From: SB25 sp029560875
GTDB taxonomy: Bacteria; Bacteroidota; Bacteroidia; Bacteroidales; Tenuifilaceae
Assembly: GCA_035388225.1 (NCBI GenBank)
Contig: DAOOPM010000014.1
Coordinates: 23,053-87,052 of the forward strand
DNA: 64,000 nucleotides
Direction of reading: 5' to 3'
This document shows positions 26,226 to 35,554 of the stretch, one piece after another (position 1 is the stretch's first letter; every line of letters begins with the position of its first letter). The notes under the pieces were generated by a model. That model was not told the DNA's origin. It made no database searches and saw only the letters and a program-made list of their open reading frames with translations. The translations under genes were made by a program, and so were the position numbers.

Positions 26226-26795
26226 ATGGACAATAACAAAATATTTGAGCGACTAAGATATTCACTTCGGAAGAATGATGTGCTTAATTTGGCGGAAATA
26301 TTTTCCAAACAGCCCAACGGAATAGCACAACTACTTGAATTAACTTCGAATTCCGATAAAGTCTTGGCATTTCATTCTGCTTGGGTGCTAGAGCACATCC
26401 TTATAGACAGCCCTCAACAATTGCAAAAATGGTTTATCCCAATAGTTGAAACTATGCCTAATACCAAAAACATGTCGGTTCAGCGTCATTACGCCAAAAT
26501 TGTAAAATGCACGTTGGAATTTGGTGCTGCAAAGGATATTTTAAAATTGAAAAAACATCAAAAAAATATTGAGTCGTTAATTGAGGTATGTTTTGAATGG
26601 CTCCTCAACGAGAAAACACAAATTGCTATAAAAGCACATTGCATGGATATTCTTATGTACTTTGCCCCAAATAACGAGTGGGTACGCGAGGAATTACCAC
26701 ACATCATTAGGCTCATTATGATTGATGCAACGCCAGGCATAGCATCGAAATCGAAAAAAATAATCGAAAAACTACACTCCTATGAAGCGTCTTGA
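26226..26795 (+). CDS. HEAT-like helical repeat protein, translationally coupled to tlyA
   Basis: 189 residues, almost all helical, with short repeated helix pairs (LAEIFSKQPNGIAQLLELT, VLAFHSAWVLEHIL, QIAIKAHCMDILMYFAPN) that suggest a HEAT/ARM-type solenoid. No signal peptide. I recognise no named family; similar proteins occur in Bacteroidota. Its last 14 bases overlap the start of tlyA, so the two are likely translated together. Confidence 0.7.
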   Translation: MDNNKIFERLRYSLRKNDVLNLAEIFSKQPNGIAQLLELTSNSDKVLAFHSAWVLEHILIDSPQQLQKWFIPIVETMPNTKNMSVQRHYAKIVKCTLEFGAAKDILKLKKHQKNIESLIEVCFEWLLNEKTQIAIKAHCMDILMYFAPNNEWVREELPHIIRLIMIDATPGIASKSKKIIEKLHSYEAS

Positions 26796-27579
26796 CACCT
26801 ATTTGGTCGAAAATGGTTTTATAAAATCTCGCGAAAAAGCCAAGGATAGCGTTCAGAAAGGCCTCGTAAAGGTCAATGGAATAGTTATATCCAAAGCATC
26901 GTTCGTGGTAAGCAATGACGCAAAGGTAGAGTTCAACTCAGCCGAGGCTATGCCTTTTGTTGGAAAAGGTGGACTAAAGTTAGAAAAAGCAATTAAGGAT
27001 TTTCATATAGATTTTAATGGCAAATATGTTCTAGACGTTGGAGCATCAACAGGAGGATTCACGCATTGTGCCTTGCAGCACGGTGCAGAGTTTGTTTGGG
27101 CTGTAGATGTCGGGAAAAATCAACTGGAAGAAGAATTACGGAGTAATCCTAAGGTTTGTTCAATGGAAGAATGTGATATTAGGACTCTTTCTGAAAGCGC
27201 CATTCCTAAAAAGGTTGATTTGATTGTTGGTGATTTATCTTTTATCTCCTTAACTCTGATTACACCTCACCTACCGAAATTCCTTACAAATGATGGAGCA
27301 ATGGTGCTTCTAATAAAGCCCCAGTTTGAGGCAGGGAAAGAGTTTATTAGCAAGAATGGTATTGTTCGAAATCCCAAAGCGCACGTAATTGTAATTGAAA
27401 AGGTAATTAAATCGTTCAACGAGCAAGGCTATCACATAAATAATATAGGCAATGCACCAATTTACAGTAAGGATAAAAATATTGAATACCTTGCACTTTT
27501 CACGAAATCGGCATCAAACACTCCCGATATAAAGCAATTGGTTAACTTTGCATTTAATCTTCAGAAAAATATCAAATAG
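26782..27579 (+). CDS. tlyA: TlyA family rRNA 2'-O-methyltransferase
   Basis: 265 residues. Residues 1-60 form an S4 RNA-binding domain (RLDTYLVENGFIKSREKAKDSVQKGLVKVNG). Residues about 65-250 form an FtsJ-like methyltransferase with the SAM motif VLDVGASTGGFTHCALQHGA. The family methylates ribosomal RNA cytidines (16S C1409 and 23S C1920 in mycobacteria); some members were described as haemolysins. The start overlaps the HEAT-like gene, and a sulfatase-like gene follows 11 bases later, so at least three genes are co-transcribed. Confidence 0.93.
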   Translation: MKRLDTYLVENGFIKSREKAKDSVQKGLVKVNGIVISKASFVVSNDAKVEFNSAEAMPFVGKGGLKLEKAIKDFHIDFNGKYVLDVGASTGGFTHCALQHGAEFVWAVDVGKNQLEEELRSNPKVCSMEECDIRTLSESAIPKKVDLIVGDLSFISLTLITPHLPKFLTNDGAMVLLIKPQFEAGKEFISKNGIVRNPKAHVIVIEKVIKSFNEQGYHINNIGNAPIYSKDKNIEYLALFTKSASNTPDIKQLVNFAFNLQKNIK

Positions 27580-27590
27580 CCATTTATAAT

Positions 27591-29639
27591 ATGAATAACT
27601 ATAAGTACTTTGTTAAATCGACCATTTGGATTTTTGGATTTATAATGTTTGGTATACTTCTATTCTTTATTTCACGATTAGCATACCTCTTTACCTATGG
27701 CGATTTTAAGGAACTAAGCAATTTCAAAATTGATTTAGTTAGAGCTTTTTGGGTAGGAATCCGATTCGATGTGAAAGTCCTAACCTTTGCATTTTTACCA
27801 GTAATGCTAATTCCAATCGCAACTATTTTTCTCGGCAACAAACTATTCAAGACATTTAAACAGATAATAAAAATTTACGGGATTATTGTAATCTGTGTTT
27901 TTGCTTTGCTTATGGTTATTGACTATTACTTCTACAGTTTCTACAATACCCGCATAAGCATCATAATATTTGGTTTTTTTGAGGATGATACACTTGCCGT
28001 AATAAAAACTCTTTGGACTGATTTTCCTTTAATTCCAATACTATTGGGGCTAACTGTAGCAATATTCCTGTTAGTAAAAGCAAGCCTATGGATAGTAAAA
28101 GAACGAGAAAATTTCAATTTCTTGAGTGGTAAAATTTTATTTCAAATAATTACCATAATACTTGTTATTGGATTCTACTTTTTAGGATTGCGAGGAACTG
28201 TTGCAATTATACCGCTTGATGGCAGACATGCAACCATTTCCGACAACTCTTTTGTAAATGCTCTTTGTAACAATGCTGTTTTCTCTCTTAAAACAGCATA
28301 CTCCGACAAAAAAGATATCAGCATCAGCATAGATTATGAATCAATGCTAAGGAACTTTAACTTTTCCAACGCAAATGATGCAATTGCAATTCACTTAGGG
28401 AAAAGCAGAAACGATTCTTTAAATATAACCGATTTAATTGCAACTACCCCCAAAAATACATTCATAGAAGAAAACCCTCCGTCAGTAGTATTTATTATGA
28501 TGGAAGGACTTAGCAACTATTACATAAATCTTCATTCTGCAGAAAATAATCTTTTGGGCTCATTGGAGTCGCAACTTAACGACTGCTATGTTTACAGGAA
28601 TTTCCTCCCATCATATAGCGGAACAATATACTCACTGGAAAATTTACTCGTTGGAACTCCACAAAGCCCGCTTTCCCAATCGAAATTTCAAACTTTCCCA
28701 CTCGAATCGTCTGTGGCAAAGCCATTCAAGCAGAAGGGCTATGGCACAACTTTTATTACAGGTGGAAAAATGGGTTGGAGAAGTATGGATAAGTTTATTG
28801 GCAAACAATATATTGATAAAGTTGAAGCAGAACCCAACTTGTTAAAGGAGTATCCCAACGCAAAAACAGGCGAATGGGGTGTTCATGACGAACATCTATT
28901 TGATAGAATGCTCTCAATCCTAGAAAACTCAAACGGAAAACCCCAATTTATTTTTGCCATGACCATTTCGCACCACAGTCCCTATGATATTCCCAAAGAC
29001 TACGCGAACCTTCCAATTAACTTATCGGATGAGATTAAAAAGAAAATCAAAACTCCCGAGGAGGTTGCTCTTCGATGCTTTAAGGCTTACCAGTATGCCA
29101 ATAATTGCCTAGGAAGTTTTATTGAAAGGGTAAAGAATTCTCCATTAGGAAAAAATACTATTATTGTTGCAACTGGCGACCACAACTTACTTCAGTTATT
29201 CGATTTCTCCGATAAAGACTTGCTAATGAAATACTCGGTGCCGCTTATTATGTACGTACCCGACAGTTATAAACCTAAAACTGATGTTAACACTAGAGTT
29301 TTCGCATCGCATAAGGATATTTTTCCCACAATCTTTAACACGTCCCTCTCCGAGGCATCTTACCTTAAAACTGGAAACAACCTATTTTCTCCCGAGTTAA
29401 AAAACAGTTTTGGGATACACTGCCATAGAATTGCTATGGACAGCATTGGATGTGTCGATTTTACAACCAGTACTCCGCTTTTCTTTAGATGGAATGAAAC
29501 AGGAAATCAACTAGAGCCATCAAATGAAAATCCTGATAAACATTTACAAGATTTAATGTTAAAATCAAAGGCGTACGTTGCATCAATGAACCTATTCATC
29601 ATGAACGATCTTGCTAACAAAACAAAAAGGGGGGGGTGA
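27591..29639 (+). CDS. LTA synthase-like membrane sulfatase-fold protein
   Basis: 682 residues in the inner membrane. About five N-terminal transmembrane helices (to residue 205) precede a periplasmic alkaline-phosphatase/sulfatase-fold domain. MMEGLSNYY holds the first metal-binding acidic residue, the nucleophile is probably the Thr in PSYSGTIYSLENLL, and later come TGGKMGW, HHSPYDIP and ATGDHNLL metal-site motifs. In Gram-negative bacteria such enzymes transfer phosphoglycerol or phosphoethanolamine-like groups to glycans or lipids; the substrate here is unknown. The C-terminus ends in a run of eight Gs just before the stop codon. Confidence 0.88.
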   Translation: MNNYKYFVKSTIWIFGFIMFGILLFFISRLAYLFTYGDFKELSNFKIDLVRAFWVGIRFDVKVLTFAFLPVMLIPIATIFLGNKLFKTFKQIIKIYGIIVICVFALLMVIDYYFYSFYNTRISIIIFGFFEDDTLAVIKTLWTDFPLIPILLGLTVAIFLLVKASLWIVKERENFNFLSGKILFQIITIILVIGFYFLGLRGTVAIIPLDGRHATISDNSFVNALCNNAVFSLKTAYSDKKDISISIDYESMLRNFNFSNANDAIAIHLGKSRNDSLNITDLIATTPKNTFIEENPPSVVFIMMEGLSNYYINLHSAENNLLGSLESQLNDCYVYRNFLPSYSGTIYSLENLLVGTPQSPLSQSKFQTFPLESSVAKPFKQKGYGTTFITGGKMGWRSMDKFIGKQYIDKVEAEPNLLKEYPNAKTGEWGVHDEHLFDRMLSILENSNGKPQFIFAMTISHHSPYDIPKDYANLPINLSDEIKKKIKTPEEVALRCFKAYQYANNCLGSFIERVKNSPLGKNTIIVATGDHNLLQLFDFSDKDLLMKYSVPLIMYVPDSYKPKTDVNTRVFASHKDIFPTIFNTSLSEASYLKTGNNLFSPELKNSFGIHCHRIAMDSIGCVDFTTSTPLFFRWNETGNQLEPSNENPDKHLQDLMLKSKAYVASMNLFIMNDLANKTKRGG

Positions 29640-29724
29640 GAAAAAATGAAATCGTATAACTTTTGACTGATTTTAATAAACAATTTTACTTTTTTCATGT
29701 TTACTGTGGAAACCTTTAATAGAT

Positions 29725-32133
29725 ATGAAAACAATATACAGCATTTTTCTACTGTCACTTTTGATGCCTTTTGCATTGCTCTCACAGGAAACAGGGATAA
29801 TAAAAGGTAAAGTTTTCGATAAACAGAGTAACGAGCCAGTTCCCTTTGCGAACATCATTATTTTTGGCACTACAATAGGTACAACTTCTGATTTTGAAGG
29901 TAATTATTTGTTTACAGGATTAAAGCCAGGTTATATCGAAATTCAAGCTTCAGCAATTGGATTCAAACCATACATATCCGAAGCCATTCTGGTTACAAAT
30001 GCAAAAACAGTTTTTGTTGATTTACCTATTGAACAAGCACCTGTGGAACTTGAAGGTGTTGTGGTTAAAGCATCAACATTCCGTAGGAGCGACGATGCGC
30101 CTGTATCGCTCCGTAGAATTGGAATTGATGAAATTGAGAAGAATCCAGGGGGTAATCGCGATATTAGTAAAGTAATACAATCGCTACCTGGAGTAGCATC
30201 GTCGGTCTCTTACCGTAACGACGTTATTGTTCGAGGTGGAGGTCCGAACGAGAACAGGTTTTACCTCGATGGAATTGAGATTCCAAACCTCAACCACTTT
30301 GCTACGCAAGGGGCATCGGGGGGACCCGTTGGAATTATCAACGTTGATTTTGTTCGTGAAGTAAACTTTTACTCTGGTGCATTCCCTGCCAACTTCGGCA
30401 ATGCTATGAGTTCTATTTTAGATTTCAGGCAAATTGATGGGAATAAAGATAAACTCAAAGTTAAAGCAGCCATTGGAGCTTCGGACTTAGCGCTTACGCT
30501 AGATGGGCCTATAAGCAACAATACATCTTTTATATTCTCAGCTCGTCGCTCATACCTTCAATTCCTTTTTAATGCACTTGGATTGCCATTCCTTCCAACA
30601 TACAATGACTTTCAGTTCAAAACCAAAACTAAGTTCGACAGTAAAAATGAGTTAACTATAATAGGGCTAGGAGCCATTGATGATTTCGAACTCAATACAG
30701 GACTGAAAAATCCTGATGAGTCTCAACGTTACATCTTAGGTTATTTACCTGTAAACACCCAATGGAATTATACCATAGGAGCATCATACAAACACTTCAA
30801 AAAGAATGGTTTTGAAACTTACGTTATAAGTAGAAACATGCTTAATAACCGACAGTACAAGTACCAAAGCAACGATGAATCACAGCCAAAACTATTGGAT
30901 TATAAATCGTGGGAAGCGGAGAATAAATTTAGGTATGAGCGTCAACTCAAAGTTTGGAGCAATTACGACCTAAACTTTGGTGGAGGAATGGAGTATGCGC
31001 GCTACTTTAACAGCACTTTTCGCGCAAAATATGTTGGAGAAACCTACCAACCCGACAACTACGAAACCAACATGGATATGTTTAAGTGGAGTTTGTTTGG
31101 GCAAATAAATCACACTTACTTTCAGAAGCTAACATTATCACTCGGATTGCGTGCCGATGCTAATAACTATTCAACTAATATGAGTAATCTTTTCAAACAA
31201 ATTAGTCCACGTATCTCTGCATCGTACGAGATTACCCCAGAATATTACCTAAACTTCAATGTTGGACGATTCTACCAACAGCCATCGTACACTACACTCG
31301 GGTTTAGCAATGCTGCTGGCGATTTAGTGAATAAATCCAACGGATTAAAGTATATCCGAAGCGACCATTTTGTATTTGGCGCAGAATGGCTACCCAATGA
31401 ATCTAGCCGATTATCGGTTGAAGGATTCTTGAAACTTTACAACAACTACCCTGTTTCGTTAATCGACTCTGTATCAATAGCAAGTAAAGGTGCTGGTTAC
31501 GGCACATTCGGCGATGAACCTGTAAAATCGGTTGGTAAAGGTCGCGCATATGGAGCCGAATTCCTTTATCGAAATAAAAATTTACTTGGATTTAATACCC
31601 TTATTTCTTACACCTTGGTAAGGAGTGAAAGTGCAAAGATGGACGAAAATCTAAATCCTACCTCTGGCTTTATTCCAACATCATGGGATAATGAACATTT
31701 AATATCAATTACGGCAACTCGCACATTTAAACGCGGCTGGGATGTTGGATTTAAGTGGCGATTTGTAGGTGGCGCGCCTTACACTCCTTACGACCTTCAA
31801 ACATCTGCATTGATTGATGTATGGAATACACGCAATCAGGCCGTCTTGGATTATGGAAAATTCAACACATTGCGACTAAATGGATTTCATCAACTTGATG
31901 TAAGGGTTGACAAAATGTACTACTTCAACAATTGGACCCTAAACCTCTATGTTGATGTTCAAAATATCTACAACTTTAAAGGTGAAGAGGCCGACAATTA
32001 TGTTACAGAGGTTGATATTAATGGAAATCCAACAGTAAATCCAGATGACCCAACAAGATATTTGCTCAAAAAGTTGAAAAATGATGGTTCTGGAACTATA
32101 TTGCCAACAATTGGTATTATTGTAGAGTTTTAA
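29725..32133 (+). CDS. TonB-dependent receptor with carboxypeptidase-regulatory-like domain
   Basis: 802 residues, outer membrane. Signal peptide to about residue 20 (LLSQE), then a CarboxypepD_reg-like beta domain (about 25-105, GIIKGKVFDKQSNEPVPFANI) and a plug domain (about 125-230, RDISKVIQSLPGVASSVSYRNDVIVRGGGPNENRFYLDG). The remainder is a 22-strand barrel ending GIIVEF. No SusD partner follows, so a glycan role is not indicated. An 11-base gap leads to a lipoprotein gene, which likely works with it. Substrate unknown. Confidence 0.93.
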   Translation: MKTIYSIFLLSLLMPFALLSQETGIIKGKVFDKQSNEPVPFANIIIFGTTIGTTSDFEGNYLFTGLKPGYIEIQASAIGFKPYISEAILVTNAKTVFVDLPIEQAPVELEGVVVKASTFRRSDDAPVSLRRIGIDEIEKNPGGNRDISKVIQSLPGVASSVSYRNDVIVRGGGPNENRFYLDGIEIPNLNHFATQGASGGPVGIINVDFVREVNFYSGAFPANFGNAMSSILDFRQIDGNKDKLKVKAAIGASDLALTLDGPISNNTSFIFSARRSYLQFLFNALGLPFLPTYNDFQFKTKTKFDSKNELTIIGLGAIDDFELNTGLKNPDESQRYILGYLPVNTQWNYTIGASYKHFKKNGFETYVISRNMLNNRQYKYQSNDESQPKLLDYKSWEAENKFRYERQLKVWSNYDLNFGGGMEYARYFNSTFRAKYVGETYQPDNYETNMDMFKWSLFGQINHTYFQKLTLSLGLRADANNYSTNMSNLFKQISPRISASYEITPEYYLNFNVGRFYQQPSYTTLGFSNAAGDLVNKSNGLKYIRSDHFVFGAEWLPNESSRLSVEGFLKLYNNYPVSLIDSVSIASKGAGYGTFGDEPVKSVGKGRAYGAEFLYRNKNLLGFNTLISYTLVRSESAKMDENLNPTSGFIPTSWDNEHLISITATRTFKRGWDVGFKWRFVGGAPYTPYDLQTSALIDVWNTRNQAVLDYGKFNTLRLNGFHQLDVRVDKMYYFNNWTLNLYVDVQNIYNFKGEEADNYVTEVDINGNPTVNPDDPTRYLLKKLKNDGSGTILPTIGIIVEF

Positions 32134-32143
32134 AACAAATGAA

Positions 32144-32878
32144 ATGAAAAAACTATTATACATCTCACTAGCAACGATATTAGCAGTATCGTGCAGTACA
32201 TCCCAAACAGTAAAAACTTCCGAAACACCAGAGGTTGTTGTTACAAAACCATTCGATAGTGGCGTTGGTATTAATATCAATTTTACACCTGGAAAATCGT
32301 TCAATCATCCACTGATTGCATTTTGGATTGAAGATATTAATGGCAATTTCATACAAACGGTATATGCATCAAAATCAATAACAACCGGTGTATTCAAGTA
32401 TGGTGTATATGAAAAAGGCAAATGGCAGCCAGGCGAAAGACGTCGCCCCGCATCGTTACCTTACTGGTTACATAAACTTGGTAAAATGACTAACGACGGT
32501 TATTTCCTTCCTAGTCCCGAAAATCCACTTCCCGATGCCTACACTGGAGCTACTCCACAGGGAAGTTTTACGGTTAAATTTGCTGTTCCCAGCAATTTAA
32601 AACAATTCAAACTACTTATGGAGATTAACCAGCCTTGGGATTGGAACAACTACTGGCATAATAATCGTTACCCTGGTGATGAGAATTACGCAACTTCGGC
32701 ACAGCCCGCATTGGTTTACTCTGCCGATATTCATATCGATGCAAAAGGCGGAAAGTTCTTCCTTAAGCCAATTGGTCACAGTCATTACTCAGGAGCCAGC
32801 GGAGAGCTATTCACAGATATTAGTACCTTAACATCAGCGCTAAATATTGCAAGCGATATTTGGGTTGAAATTGAATAA
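32144..32878 (+). CDS. DUF2271-like periplasmic lipoprotein
   Basis: 244 residues with a lipoprotein signal (lipobox AVSC near residue 17). The mature part is beta-rich (INFTPGKSFNHPLIAFWIEDINGNFIQTVY; GSFTVKFAVPSNLKQFKLLMEINQPWDWNNYW) and resembles DUF2271 proteins, which are predicted periplasmic proteins often found near electron-transfer or iron genes. It shares an operon with the TonB receptor 11 bases upstream. The family call is tentative. Confidence 0.65.
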   Translation: MKKLLYISLATILAVSCSTSQTVKTSETPEVVVTKPFDSGVGININFTPGKSFNHPLIAFWIEDINGNFIQTVYASKSITTGVFKYGVYEKGKWQPGERRRPASLPYWLHKLGKMTNDGYFLPSPENPLPDAYTGATPQGSFTVKFAVPSNLKQFKLLMEINQPWDWNNYWHNNRYPGDENYATSAQPALVYSADIHIDAKGGKFFLKPIGHSHYSGASGELFTDISTLTSALNIASDIWVEIE

Positions 32879-32891
32879 ATAGAACATAAGG

Positions 32892-32918
32892 CCCTTAAGG
32901 GGTTAAAACCCTTAAAGG
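32892..32918. repeat. Hairpin of the GGGnTTAAAACCC type
   Basis: TTAAGGG at 32895-32901 pairs with CCCTTAA at 32909-32915 around a GTTAAAA loop. It lies in the 56 bases between the DUF2271 gene and the epimerase gene. Related to the hairpins at 33851 and 49519. Confidence 0.55.
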
Positions 32919-32934
32919 AATATACACACAGGCT

Positions 32935-33858
32935 ATGCCAACTGCAGTAATAATAGGAGGAACAGGATTAATTGGCCAAGAGTTAATCAAAACCTTACTT
33001 AAAGATGGCTTTGAGGTTAAACTCCTATCGCGTAGTAAATCAAAGGTAGATGAGATTTTTGGAGGAAAAGTTACCCCTGTGGAGTGGAATGGCAAAAATC
33101 ACGATGAACTTGTTCCAATTATTAACAGCTGCAATTTAATTGTAAATCTTGCTGGGCATACAATTGCGATTCCTTGGACCAAATCGAATAAGAATAAAAT
33201 CTGGAATAGCAGGATTAACACCACCGAAATTATTGCAAATGCCATTAACAGCTGCAATACACCGCCAAAAGTGCTTATTCAGGCATCGGCAGTGGGTTAC
33301 TACAGCCACAACTCGTGGGAACAACTAACGGAGAATTCATCGAAAGGCGCTGGATTCCTATCAAACCTAACCGATGAGTGGGAACAACAAGCACTGAAAT
33401 GCGAATCAAAAACTAGGGTTGTTTTAATCAGAACAGGCATAGTACTTTCAAACAAAGGTGGATTTTTGCCAAAAATTCTAAGTCCAATCAAGTATTTTGC
33501 AGGAACAATTCTGGGTTCAGGAAAACAGATTATACCCTGGATACACATACACGACCATATATCGGCAATTGTTCACCTAGCTAAAACTGAAAGTGCAACA
33601 GGAGCATTCAACCTTGTTGATCCAAATCCGACTTCATTAAGTAAAATAACAAAAACTGTTGGTAAAATAGTAAACAGGCCTATATTCCTTAGAATTCCAG
33701 CATCATTACTAAGACTTGCTTTAGGCAATATGGCCAAGGAAACACTTCTTGCAAGCCAAACTGTAAAACCCAAAAAACTTGAAGAATTGGGATTTGAATG
33801 GAGGTTTGCTGATATAGAAGATGCGTTAACAAATCTACTAGTACGAAATACCCCCTAA
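32935..33858 (+). CDS. TIGR01777 family NAD(P)-binding epimerase-like protein (YfcH-like)
   Basis: 307 residues, soluble. Rossmann nucleotide-binding motif GGTGLIGQ at residues 8-15; SDR-like core with QASAVGYY near residue 120; C-terminal DUF1731-like region PKKLEELGFEWRFADIEDAL. Members of this family are annotated as SulA/YfcH-like epimerases, but the substrate is unknown. Its stop codon lies inside the first arm of a strong hairpin. Confidence 0.92.
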   Translation: MPTAVIIGGTGLIGQELIKTLLKDGFEVKLLSRSKSKVDEIFGGKVTPVEWNGKNHDELVPIINSCNLIVNLAGHTIAIPWTKSNKNKIWNSRINTTEIIANAINSCNTPPKVLIQASAVGYYSHNSWEQLTENSSKGAGFLSNLTDEWEQQALKCESKTRVVLIRTGIVLSNKGGFLPKILSPIKYFAGTILGSGKQIIPWIHIHDHISAIVHLAKTESATGAFNLVDPNPTSLSKITKTVGKIVNRPIFLRIPASLLRLALGNMAKETLLASQTVKPKKLEELGFEWRFADIEDALTNLLVRNTP

Positions 33859-33882
33859 AGAGTTTTGAACCCTTTAGGGGGT
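33850..33882. terminator. Hairpin terminator shared by converging genes
   Basis: Stem CCCCCTAAAG (33851-33860) / CTTTAGGGGG (33872-33881). It contains the TAA stop of the epimerase gene and ends one base before the stop of the kinase gene. Central word AGTTTTGAACC relates it to the hairpins at 32892 and 49519. Confidence 0.7.
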
Positions 33883-34854
33883 TCAAGAAAACATCCTCCA
33901 AAACGATTTTTTCTTTTGCAACATTGATAAGTCCAAATTCTCAAGCGCATTAATCATCTCATCGGCAGACGTATACCTGTTCACAATCGCCTCTTGCTCA
34001 AATTCGAGAAGTTGGTTATGGCTATAAAATCGAGGTGGCTTTGGGAGCCTTGCTTTTGATGTTGCTTTTGCAACAACCTCAAAAACAAAATCAGAAATAC
34101 TCTTATGCTGAGGTAAAGGAACCACCAACTGTAGTTGAATTCGCATTAAAGGATTGCTGCTTTCCCATGGATTTTTGCATGTTAGCAATTGCCAAAGCGT
34201 TACCCCCATTGCGTAAATATCGGTTTGAGGCTGTATTAACTCCCAAAGATTTAGAATCTGTTCAGGCGAGGAGTAAATCAACGAAAAAGGCAACTTATCG
34301 CCCTTATTGCACAAAGGTTCCGAAGGTTTACGAATCAATCCAAAATCAATAATATCTACCTGTGGATTATCAAAGTTGATAACATCATCAACCTTTCTAA
34401 CTATAATATTGCCAGGTTTTATATCGCAATGAACAAAGCCTGCATCGTGTATACGTTTTAGCGCTTTTAGCGCTTCAATTACAATCAGGATTTTTTGTTG
34501 AACTGTAATCTTTGCTTTGTATTTCCCAGTTATGATTTTCTGCAAGTCGATACCTTCGGTAAAATCACGAACCAGGTATTTAGTGTCATCCTGAATAATT
34601 AACTCAGGGTTTTGCCGTGTGCACTTGGATAAACCCTCATATTCTCGTTCAGCACGAAAACAATAACGTGGATTATTGTTTAAATACCTATGGAAACGCT
34701 TAACAATTACTTTTTGTCCATTTCTTTGGCGAGTTCCAATGAAAGTGCAACAAATTTCTCCGTTGGCCTTTAGAATATTCTTAGGATTAGAAAGAGTCAG
34801 CACGTACTTATCGTGCGGACCAATCAATAGAATATCCTCAAAATCCTTAGGCAT
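33883..34854 (-). CDS. Serine/threonine protein kinase, Hanks type
   Basis: 323 residues, soluble. The ATP-binding Lys is Lys52 (VIVKRF), the catalytic loop is HCDIKPGN with Asp144, and DFG is at 170-172; an APE-like motif (YSSPEQ) and later helices complete a full kinase fold (about 20-300). No PASTA, FHA or membrane segment follows. The start codon overlaps the stop of the upstream ABC ATPase gene by one base (TAATG), indicating translational coupling, which is unusual for a kinase and suggests that it may regulate the transporter. Confidence 0.92.
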   Translation of the reverse strand: MPKDFEDILLIGPHDKYVLTLSNPKNILKANGEICCTFIGTRQRNGQKVIVKRFHRYLNNNPRYCFRAEREYEGLSKCTRQNPELIIQDDTKYLVRDFTEGIDLQKIITGKYKAKITVQQKILIVIEALKALKRIHDAGFVHCDIKPGNIIVRKVDDVINFDNPQVDIIDFGLIRKPSEPLCNKGDKLPFSLIYSSPEQILNLWELIQPQTDIYAMGVTLWQLLTCKNPWESSNPLMRIQLQLVVPLPQHKSISDFVFEVVAKATSKARLPKPPRFYSHNQLLEFEQEAIVNRYTSADEMINALENLDLSMLQKKKSFWRMFS

Positions 34855-35543
34855 TAATTCAGTTTAAAGTAACTCTCCAACTCCTGCAAGCTGTTACTGT
34901 GCGTTTTGCTATCGTTTACAATTTTACCATTCTCGAGAATCAAAATTCGGGAGCAAATCTCCGTAACGTGCATCAAATCGTGACTCGATATAATTATGGT
35001 TGTACCCTTAGCGTTCAAATCCTTCAATTTAGATTTTAACCAAAGCTGAGAGCTGGGGTCTAGGTTTGCAAAAGGTTCGTCGAGAATAATTATTTCTGGA
35101 TTTGATATCATTGTTGCCAATATACCAACCTTGTTTTTATTACCTGCAGAAAGTTCACGGATATACAAATCTTTATCTTCAATTGAGAAAAAATCTTCAT
35201 TTTCCTTCATAAAGATTGAAATGTCTGATTTGTTCTTACCGTACAGATTTCCAACAAACTCAAAAAACTCCAATGGAGTAAGATAAGGAATTAAGAAACG
35301 CTCGTTAAGATAAGAGCCAGTATAGTTTTTCCAATCGTCGGTTTTATCAACCTGCAAATCTTTGGATTTCACATGTCCGTCGGTAGCCTTAATTAAATCG
35401 AGTATCAAACTCAATAACGTTGTTTTCCCCGCACCATTATTACCAACCAGGCCAATAAGTTCGCCTTTATTAATTTTTAGATTTTCAATAGTAAGTGCAA
35501 AACTCTGACTATATACTTTTTGAAGCTTTAAAATCTCTATCAT
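34854..35543 (-). CDS. ABC transporter ATP-binding protein
   Basis: 229 residues with Walker A GNNGAGKTT (about 33-41), signature-like LSAGNKNKVGI, Walker B IIILDEP and the H-loop ISSHD. It is a single ABC domain of the export or ABC-2 type (CcmA-like order). It lies 11 bases after the DUF5687 membrane gene and overlaps the kinase start by one base, so it is the energising subunit of a three-gene operon. Confidence 0.93.
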   Translation of the reverse strand: MIEILKLQKVYSQSFALTIENLKINKGELIGLVGNNGAGKTTLLSLILDLIKATDGHVKSKDLQVDKTDDWKNYTGSYLNERFLIPYLTPLEFFEFVGNLYGKNKSDISIFMKENEDFFSIEDKDLYIRELSAGNKNKVGILATMISNPEIIILDEPFANLDPSSQLWLKSKLKDLNAKGTTIIISSHDLMHVTEICSRILILENGKIVNDSKTHSNSLQELESYFKLN

Positions 35544-35554
35544 AGCTGTAATTA

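Noticed and set aside
29725..32878. SusC/SusD pair for glycan uptake
   Set aside because: The second gene is a small DUF2271-like lipoprotein without the SusD helical repeat fold.
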